Shown in pieces: positions 56,399-64,000 of a stretch of DNA of 64,000 nt. Made by a program: the position numbers and the translations under genes. The notes below the pieces were generated by a model that was given only the letters and a program-made list of their open reading frames with translations, had not been told where the DNA came from and searched no databases. Source of the DNA: Rotaria sordida (taxonomy: Eukaryota > Rotifera > Eurotatoria > Philodinida > Philodinidae); the NCBI GenBank assembly GCA_905250125.1, contig CAJNOL010000006.1:230855-294854 (forward strand), given 5' to 3'. How positions within the stretch are numbered: position 1 is the first letter of the stretch; each line of letters starts with the position of its first letter.

Positions 56399-58270
56399 TT
56401 ATAATGAATTTATATATGGTGCACATATTATTATTGAAAATATGTAGGATGTTTCTCAAAATTTAACTGCCGCAAAAAAAATAATTTGAATATTTCCATT
56501 ATATTTTAACTGATTTCAGTTAATTATTTTTTTTTCTGATGATAAAAGAGAGATCTAAGTTTTTTGTTCTTATGAAAGAAATTCAAAAGAAATTTTCAAA
56601 GCTATGAATCTGGACTGCAATACAAAAATTCGATTTTTTTCTTGATTTACAAATATATTTATGAGGAAGAGTCGTCGCAAATGATTAAAGATTTTTGAGT
56701 CCATACCTTATCCAGTACCAAGAGATGCTGTGGTTTAACTGAGTTATCGATTTTCTAGTGAATTTACTTACATAAGGTACACGGAACAAAAATCAGATTT
56801 CAATCGAAGATAATTTGAAAACAATCAGAAAGTCTGAAAGAGTAAAAAAAACCTAAAGTCCAGAAAAATTTAAAAGAATCATTTCGAATCTGCTCTCTTC
56901 GATAGAATCCCGAATTTTTAATAAAATTTTATTATCGAATTCTGGTTTCAAACTTAACTCACACAAAATTCTTACTTAGACTAACGTGTGTAGAAAATTT
57001 TTAGAATATATACTTGTGAACTTCTCTTACGCGAATAAAATCTTGAATCTTTCTTCTATCTTTGTAATATTTAATATGCTAAAAGAGTAGTACATTCTAT
57101 TCCAGATCTTGATGGAACTGTTGTTGTCATCAAGTTTTTCAATTATAGATTTTTGCAGTAAACTCCTCGTCCTGACAGAATCACTCGAGACTGCTAAAAT
57201 CGACGGTTACAGAGTATACAGTGATTATGATCTCAGACATCGACGACAAATGAAAATAATATCTAGAAATTATCCTTAATCATAAGTGTTTGACGTCTGG
57301 AGAAACATTTTTATACGTAAACGACATATAACTAAGACTAATTTAATAGCATTTACGAAACTTTGTTCTAAAAACTGGAATTGTGTGGACACAATAGAAG
57401 TCCTAAGACTTCTAATATCATGGCGGGGATCTTCTATTACGAAGAATGGTTTAGTTAAACATGATCCAATGATTCACAATTAATAAAATTAGAAAATAGT
57501 ATTGTGAATCATCATAATACATATTCAATTTCAATTGGACATTTTAAAAAGAACTCATTGTTGACCATGAGAGTCGGTATTTGCAGTACTATGGATTTTA
57601 TCGATATGTCAGGAACCATGTTCGGATATGTGACTACATATAATAGTGATAATTCAATGACAGCTAATCAGACTAAGATTTCAAATATCATTCTAATATT
57701 AACAGATAAGGTGATGGATACAGGAAGATTACTATTAGAAGCTCATTACTGGTGCGGTTGGAAATTACATTACATTGTAGATAAATGATTTCGTTAATCG
57801 ATTTACATTGCCAAACAGGTAACATATTCAATACTCTGACACTCAAACGTGTCAGAGAATTGCTAATGTTCGAGTAGAACGTGTAATCTGAAGCACGTGT
57901 ATAATCAAAGTGGTAAAAAAAACTCGATCAAATAAATAGCTTCTCATTGAATAATGAAACTCTTGTGTTAACTATGAGTTGTGATGTATTTTGGTATAAA
58001 TAAATGAAGATAAAAACTAATCTGTCTATGTACTCGTAGCTCGTATATAAAATTATGATCATCACGCACAAAAAAAAAAATATTCGACTAGACTTTTCAA
58101 TCTACTTTTTTTTGGTACTAAAACCATTAATGATCTTTGTATTCTTAATTTTTGTATTGAATGATTGATATACTTTAAAATATTTTAAATTAACAAAATA
58201 TGTCTTGAAACTATCTAAAAATTCAACAATTCTGAAATAAACACATAAAACAAATTTACTTAGGGCATAT

Positions 58271-59130
58271 CAAAAGTAGTGATCTTGGCAGATAAAGTCT
58301 TACATGAAAGAGTTAATCAAGTATTTGAGTTAGTAATCATGCTTAATCACGCACAATCAATTTATTTGAAGATATTTTTTTACAGTTATTTTTTAAATAA
58401 TCTTTGATTAAAAAGTTCATCATCTTAGTTACACAGCATTCTGTGTAGTGATTAAGAGTCGTTTGATTGATAAAATTTATCAATTAGATCGAGTACCTGA
58501 AAAATACGTTGTACTTTATCTGTAGAATAAGGTGGATGTAAAATAATTATTATGCATTCTAATACAGGATGGTCAAAGCATCTTGATGAATATGTAATTG
58601 AAGATTGATGTCTTGAGCTCTAGTCGATGATCTTTGTTTTTCCATTTTATTAATAAGTAGTTTTAAAGAATTATTGTTTTAGTATTTAGTGATTGGAAGT
58701 CTTCCATTTTTCCATATCTGCCAATTTTTTTTTAAAGAATATTTGACTAGTTGTTTTTAGAAATGACAAAAAACATTGTTTTGAGGCTAAATTACTGCAC
58801 TAAACTGTAGATGATGGAAATTGTTCGATTATAGTTCTTCTACTAGTTCGAAGAATCTGAATCGATTTGTATGTAACGCATCCAGAGTCTGTCACCGACT
58901 AGTATTTCATGCATTTACTGTATTTCTTTAGTTAATTATATCCAATAAAATTTGATTGATTGAAATAGTTGCTGATTGGTATGATGAATTTTTTACTCAA
59001 AGATTATTCAAAAAATACTCTCGATAAATGTCTTCAAACAAATTGATTATGTATAACTAAATACTTGCTGAAACAAAAACTTGATTAATTCTTTCTTATG
59101 AAATTTTATCTGCCAAAATCACTATTCTTG
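58271..59130. repeat. Foldback element with diverged arms of about 165 bp
   Basis: The left arm (AAAAGTAGTGATCTTGGCAG, GAGTTAATCAAG, AATCAATTTATTTGAAGATA, AATAATCTTTGATTAAAAAG) is mirrored by the right arm (CTGCCAAAATCACTATTCTT, CTTGATTAATTC, TGTCTTCAAACAAATTGATT, TTTTTTACTCAAAGATTATT). The arms surround about 540 bp without recognised genes. Confidence 0.65.
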
Positions 59131-59504
59131 ATCTGTTCTCAGTATATCTAGGAACCATATAGTATCGAATTTATTTATATAGGTAAAATATTAATGAAAA
59201 GATTAATTTGGTTTGACATAATGATGAATCAATTTGACAAAAGAAAACAAATCCAAGGTGATTGTATAAATAATTGAAGGATGCCTAGGTGACAGTTAGT
59301 ATACACTCAATATATATATATATATATATTACATGCATATTGAATCAGCTCCTAGTAACTAATATTTGATGGCCATATACGTATATATATATATATATAA
59401 AATCCCGGAACCCTATAAATTGGAAATTCTTTTTTTGAATATTAAAATACAGAAGTATTGATTAGAACCACAAACAATTCAAAAATAATAAAAGTTTTTT
59501 TCTA

Positions 59505-60467
59505 CTTGTGGCTATCCAAAAGTAGTGGCGGAAGTACTTTAGTACTTTATAAAAAGGTTAAAGAAATTTTTTCTCTACATAGACAGATAGTAAAAACGAC
59601 GCTCTATTTTTCTATACTATTACATCATTCTTCAAGTTATATCATAATAATAAAATTTTGATAACATCTGTCTTTCTGTCATATGTGACGGTTATATTAA
59701 TGCTTCTTTAAAAAAAGGTGCAGCGTATATTTTTTTGAATAACTTCTGATAGAAACAAGATAGAGAGCTGCGATTTTCATCGTTCGAAAGAGGAGATGAA
59801 GACGCATCGAATCGTATATTATACAGTTTTTTTGATATGGTTTTTCTTCAAGGTTTTCAATTGGTCTCTTTGAAAATAAACCTAATCCATGAAGTGTCTG
59901 CAACACGTTTTCAATTGTCATGCACATATTCAAGTGATCCACAGAAGATCTACAAAACTACACAAGTTTCAGATGTTTAGAGTTTAATCATTCAGGAACT
60001 ATAGGTATTGTAGTCAAAGCTCTAAACGATTTTTTTAATCATTTCTGTGAGAGAACCTTTTTTTCTGGTTTCTTTTTGATAAAAAAACTATTTATCTCAT
60101 ACGTAGAAGATGGATTAAACAAACTACAGACAACATACTAGGAAAACATATAATATACAATTCGATGTGTCTTCATCTCCTCTTTCGAACGATGAAAACC
60201 ACAGCTCTCTATCTTGTTTCTATCAGAAGTTATTCAAAAAAAAATACACTGCACCTCTTTTTAAAGAGGCATTAATATAACCGTCACATATGACAGAAAG
60301 ACAGATCTTATCAAAATTTTATTATTATGATATAACTTGAAGAATGATGTAATAGTATAGAAAAATAGAGCGTCGTTTTTACTATCTGTCTATGTAGAGA
60401 AAAAATTTCTTTAACCTTTTTATAAAGTACTAAAGTACTTCCGCCACTACTTCTAGATCGCCCCAAG
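59505..60467. repeat. Foldback element, young, possible TA target site
   Basis: The ends CTTGTGGCTATCC...AAGTAGTGGCGG and, reversed, CTTGGGGCGATCT...AAGTAGTGGCGG are each preceded by TA. The arms (59505-59826 and about 60150-60467) are nearly identical: TAAAAACGACGCTCTATTTT against AAAATAGAGCGTCGTTTTTA, TCGTTCGAAAGAGGAGATGA against TCATCTCCTCTTTCGAACGA. The centre of about 320 bp is non-coding. Arm identity suggests recent insertion or arm-to-arm conversion. Confidence 0.8.
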
Positions 60468-61381
60468 TATAATCAATGAACGATATAAATAAATAGAAAA
60501 CGCTGACTACATTTTTTTTTGAAATTTTAATCTATCTTTCATATTTATTATATATTTATATTTTCAAAACATTTTTGTTTTTTTCTATACATATGACACA
60601 TCAAATATCTGTGCTATTATTTATATATAAGACATGGATGTTATAGTTTTCTTCTTCAGTCGTTCTCATTTTATCATTACATTGCAATTGATGCTGTCAA
60701 TTGTCGACGCGCATCATTGCATCGTTAACGCACGTTGCATCAATATATCTCAGATGGAACCTTGAAAAACCCATCATAAGCATACATATATATATATATA
60801 TATGTATATAGATAGTTTAATGACCTTCCGTGTTTATCGATAAAATATTGAAGAAGACAAGAATGAACACAGACAATTAATATTACCATTTTAGTGCTTC
60901 TCTTATCAGCACGAAAAAATAACCAAAATTATACGTTGGTTTCTTTTTTTTGTACTCGTTTTTTTTTCAAGGTAATCCATGATGGATAATGTGGCTTATG
61001 GTATAGAATAGCTTGCGAACGTGAAAAAAATGAGTATGGGACAATACGAAAGATATAGAAGTTAAAAACCATGAAAGGACGAATATACACATACATACAT
61101 AAAGTAAAAATGCGTTGTTTCTTTTTTCTCTCGGCCTTTTACTCGCACTTTTTTTTTAATCGATCAACTTGTGCAATATTTTATATATATGTATGAACAA
61201 GTATGTTCGAGGTTATGATCTATTGCATCTAATAGTCTCAAAAAAGAACAAGAAAGTAGCCGTTATCGTCTGAGATTTTAACCTACTGATATGAATGCGA
61301 TTTTGAAAAAAACCTAAATAATAATTTTTTTTTTGTCAGTCTTTCAGATGCGTAACAAAGAAAGAATAGTATTGTAGCCAG

Positions 61382-64000
61382 ATGCCATTACAAGACGTAT
61401 CAAATGATCCGACAATGATCGACTGGCTTCGCCAGTCTGGCCATGCACATGTGCTTGATGAACGACTTCTAAATCCTAATGTTTCGGCGTCTCCACCACC
61501 ATTCAATATTCCATATGGACAATCAACATCATTATCTTCTCCAATACATGGTTTTAATATGGGTTATACTAGTAGTAGTCCTCAAATAAATTCTGTCAAT
61601 CGATCATCATCATTTCTTCAACCACCTTATCATTCAACATCAAGTTATGAAGGCGCTGCTCATCCATTATCACCACTATTAGTAGCTCCATCATACGGTC
61701 ATCAATCAAGTCCTATACATTTTACTTCATCTCCTACACAATTTCTTTCACCTGATACGAATCGACAACAAATTGATGCTGATATTGAAGTAAAATATTT
61801 ACTATGATTAAATTTTCAATGAAATTTTAACTTGTATTCAATAATAGAATATGAAACGTGATCCAAATACCCGTGTTCTTCAACGTCCTCCACAAGAAGA
61901 TGTTGTTTACAAACAACGAGTAAACGAAATTTTTCTTTTTTTTATATTAATTCATCATTGATAATAGGTCTTTGTGAGATATTTACAACCCCCAACACCA
62001 CCTGTTGGTGGAACTATTATTGTTCGAGAAAAACAACCACCTGCACCAGCACCTGATCCACCTATTGCAAGGAAATATCATCTACGATTACTTTATAATA
62101 ATTTCTGTCTTGCTTAGGTTATCAAGCGTGCTCCACCTGCACCTCCTACTCCACCACCAGTTACTATTCGCGAGGTCTACATTTTATTTTATTTTTTTCT
62201 ATAATCTCCCCATTTCAATTCTTCCATTTAGCGTCCACCACCAATGCCATCTGCTGAAGGTTAACAATATTTTAGTTTTTATAGAGTTTTAAATGTTTCT
62301 TATTTTTCCAATATCGTAGGTACAACTGTAATTGATAAAATAGTTCCACCTGGACCAAAACCACCACGTCAAGTAATCATTGAACAATATCCACCATTAC
62401 CACCGAAACCTCGAGATGTTATTATTGAACGATGGCTTCCATTGGCACCACGACAACGACGTATTCTTTATGAACGTTTACCACCTCCTATTCAACAAGC
62501 TACAAGACCAATTATTGTTCAATATGGTTCACCACATGTTCGTGTTCAACGTGAAGTTGTTATGGCACCTGCTACACAACTTCCTTATCAACAAGTAGCT
62601 TGTCATACGGATATCAATCAACTTTTAAGTCAAATTGGTGGTAATCAAGCAGTTTGTTCAACAGTAAATATAATATTTTATTTGATGTTACTTTATTTTT
62701 TATTTTTATTTAGTTGCCTCCTTCATCCCTTGTTTCCTATAATCCATATACATCAATACAACCGAATTGTGGTATTGTTGGTCAACCTCAACCAAATATT
62801 GTTATTTTGCAAAATGGACAATCAAGTACAATGCCATCATCAATTTATGGCATGCCACTAACTTGTGTATGTACACCAAGTCAAATTTCAGGTTTAGGTG
62901 CCTATGGTTGTGGTGTATCAACAGTACCAGCTAGTGGTCTATCAACTGGACAAACGGCAGTCTTCAATGTACCTGGTAAAAAATTAATTTCAACAAATTT
63001 AAATAAAGTGAAAAAATAATCATACTTTTTCCTTTGTTTCTAGACAATGTACCCATTGATAATGTTCTTCGTCAACTCGGCATTGATCCACATACTATAC
63101 AACGTTCATCTAATGCTCCATTTCCAGGTATTTGTTGTCCTCATTTGCACGCTATTATCATAGTAGTATGTATCTAGTTATATTAGTAAATATGGATAGC
63201 ATATATAGTCTACTAAATGCTAGTATAGTTAATTTCTATATTTGTAAAATAGAATAGATTGATATTATTTTTATAGATGTAGTATTAACATATTAAGTAG
63301 ATGTAACAATTAGAGGAAAATTCTTTTATATCATACATCTCTTCTATTCAGATCCGCAGAGTGCCGTTTCAAACGTGTGGAATGCAATTTCCCATGCAAG
63401 CCCATCATATCCAATGGGTTAGATTCGATTTTTTTTTGCTTTTTTCCTATGATCATTTTTTTCATGATCAGATCCTAGATCCGCAGTATCACATGTTTGG
63501 AATGCAGCTTCTCATGCAAGTCCGCCACATTCAATGGGTTAGATTCAGCTTTTTTTCTTTTTTTCTATGATTGGTTTTTTTTTATGATCAGACCCTAGGT
63601 CCGCAGTATCACATGTTTGGAATGCGGCTTCTCATGCAAGTCCATCATATCCAACGGGTTAGATTGGATTTTTTTTTGCTTTTTTTCCTATGATCATTTT
63701 GTTTTTCATGATCAGACCCTAGGTCTGCAGTATCGCATGTTTGGAATGCAGCTGCCCGTGCAAGTCCATCATATCCAACGGGTTAGATTGGATTTTTTTT
63801 TCCTTTTTTTCCTATGATCATGTTTTTTTTCGTGATAAGATCCTAAGTCCGCAGTATCACATGTTTGGGATGCAGCTGTTCATGCAAATCCATCATTCCC
63901 AATGGGTTAGATCCGATTTTCTTTTTTTGTATGATTATTTTGTTTTTCATGAAAAGATCCTAGATCCGCAGTATCGAATATTTGGAATGCAGCTTCCCAA
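61382..64000 (+). CDS. Proline-rich protein with tandem 22-residue repeats, 3' end beyond window
   Basis: Exons in frame: 61382-61789, 61848-61919, 61968-62066, 62118-62174, 62232-62259, 62320-62663, 62714-62975, 63044-63127, then the repeat exons 63352-63417, 63472-63537, 63592-63657, 63716-63781, 63840-63905 and 63957-64000 (cut by the edge). The N-terminus is Ser/Pro/Tyr-rich. The middle has short units pairing proline runs with VIIE/IIVR strands (RQVIIEQYPPLPPKP, RDVIIERWLPLAPRQRR), as in alveolin/articulin-like cytoskeletal proteins and related invertebrate proteins I cannot name. It ends in repeats DPRSAVSHVWNAASHASPSY. Intron 3 (62067-62117) appears to use a GC donor (GCAAGG). No signal peptide or membrane segment is seen. 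A cytoskeletal or cortical role is only a guess. Confidence 0.75.
63352..64000 (+). repeat. Minisatellite of exon-plus-intron units (about 120 bp, at least 6 copies)
   Basis: Each unit contains a 66-nt exon of symmetric phase (1-1) and a 51-58-nt intron. Exons start at 63352, 63472, 63592, 63716, 63840 and 63957. Each encodes a variant of D-P-R-S-A-V-S-H-V-W-N-A-A-S-H-A-S-P-S-Y-P-T/M. Introns begin GTTAGAT, continue with a T-rich run and CCTATGATCAT, and end ATGATCAG, or in later copies GATAAG or GAAAAG. Units 2-5 are about 85-90% identical. The array continues past the right edge. Confidence 0.85.

Larger units (their letters stand above)
55067..61381. other. Large intergenic region rich in foldback elements
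   Basis: About 6.3 kb between divergent genes. Three big inverted-repeat elements (55396-56398, 58271-59130, 59505-60467) take up nearly half of it. (TA)n tracts lie at about 59310-59329, 59380-59398 and 60786-60803. A perfect 9-bp hairpin CTCTGACAC/GTGTCAGAG with a 6-nt loop sits near 57834. Open frames at 57286-57483 and 57504-57788 have no recognisable features. No RNA gene is recognised. Confidence 0.55.

Noticed and set aside
57286..57788. Two adjacent frames (65 and 94 codons) that could be exons
   Set aside because: No shared splice signals in phase and no family resemblance.
63352..64000. CRISPR-like array
   Set aside because: Repeats and spacers are both conserved, units are exon plus intron with splice signals, and the DNA is animal-type.

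Overview
Eukaryotic (animal) nuclear DNA: AT-rich, with intron-containing genes whose introns are mostly 45-120 bp with GT...AG ends. Introns and spacers contain many long inverted repeats. The protein families are metazoan (golgin-245, bystin, ORP5/8, SLC28, STEAP, COMMD). One enzyme looks bacterial. Several start codons sit just behind a splice-acceptor-like tract, as expected for spliced-leader trans-splicing. Together this suggests a bdelloid rotifer or a close relative. That is an inference from gene style; no marker in the window proves it.

Layout. 1-6090 (-): 5' part of a GOLGA4-like golgin, with a pogo/Tigger relic in one intron. 6091-10148: spacer with two inverted-repeat elements. 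10149-17021 (+): a tight cluster of GPKOW (G-patch/KOW splicing factor), a COMM-domain protein nearest COMMD9, and bystin (BYSL), separated by 105 and 141 bp; bystin introns have been enlarged by foldback elements. 19054-26757 (+): an ORP5/8 oxysterol-binding protein, with a complete trypsin-like protease gene (22327-23204) lying inside one of its introns. 27040-31597 (-): a chitin-deacetylase-like protein without its metal-binding residues and with a C-terminal membrane anchor. 32271-33397 (-): a SpeB-like agmatinase. 36363-37507 (-): an unrecognised charged protein. 43601-50771 (+): an SLC28 concentrative nucleoside transporter. 53732-55066 (-): an intronless STEAP metalloreductase. 61382-64000 (+): a proline-rich protein whose 3' part is a tandem array in which every repeat unit is one 66-nt exon plus one tiny intron; it runs off the right edge.

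The genes do not form one pathway. GPKOW and bystin both act in nuclear RNA/RNP work (splicing, 40S maturation) and may be co-transcribed. The others are typical single genes. Most striking are the exon-intron minisatellite at the right edge, the nested protease that splits the ORP signature motif, the ambiguous GPKOW/COMMD9 junction, and the density of foldback elements (about a dozen in 64 kb). Exon joins were derived by hand from GT/AG signals, reading-frame continuity and remembered family sequences. No alignment or search was run.
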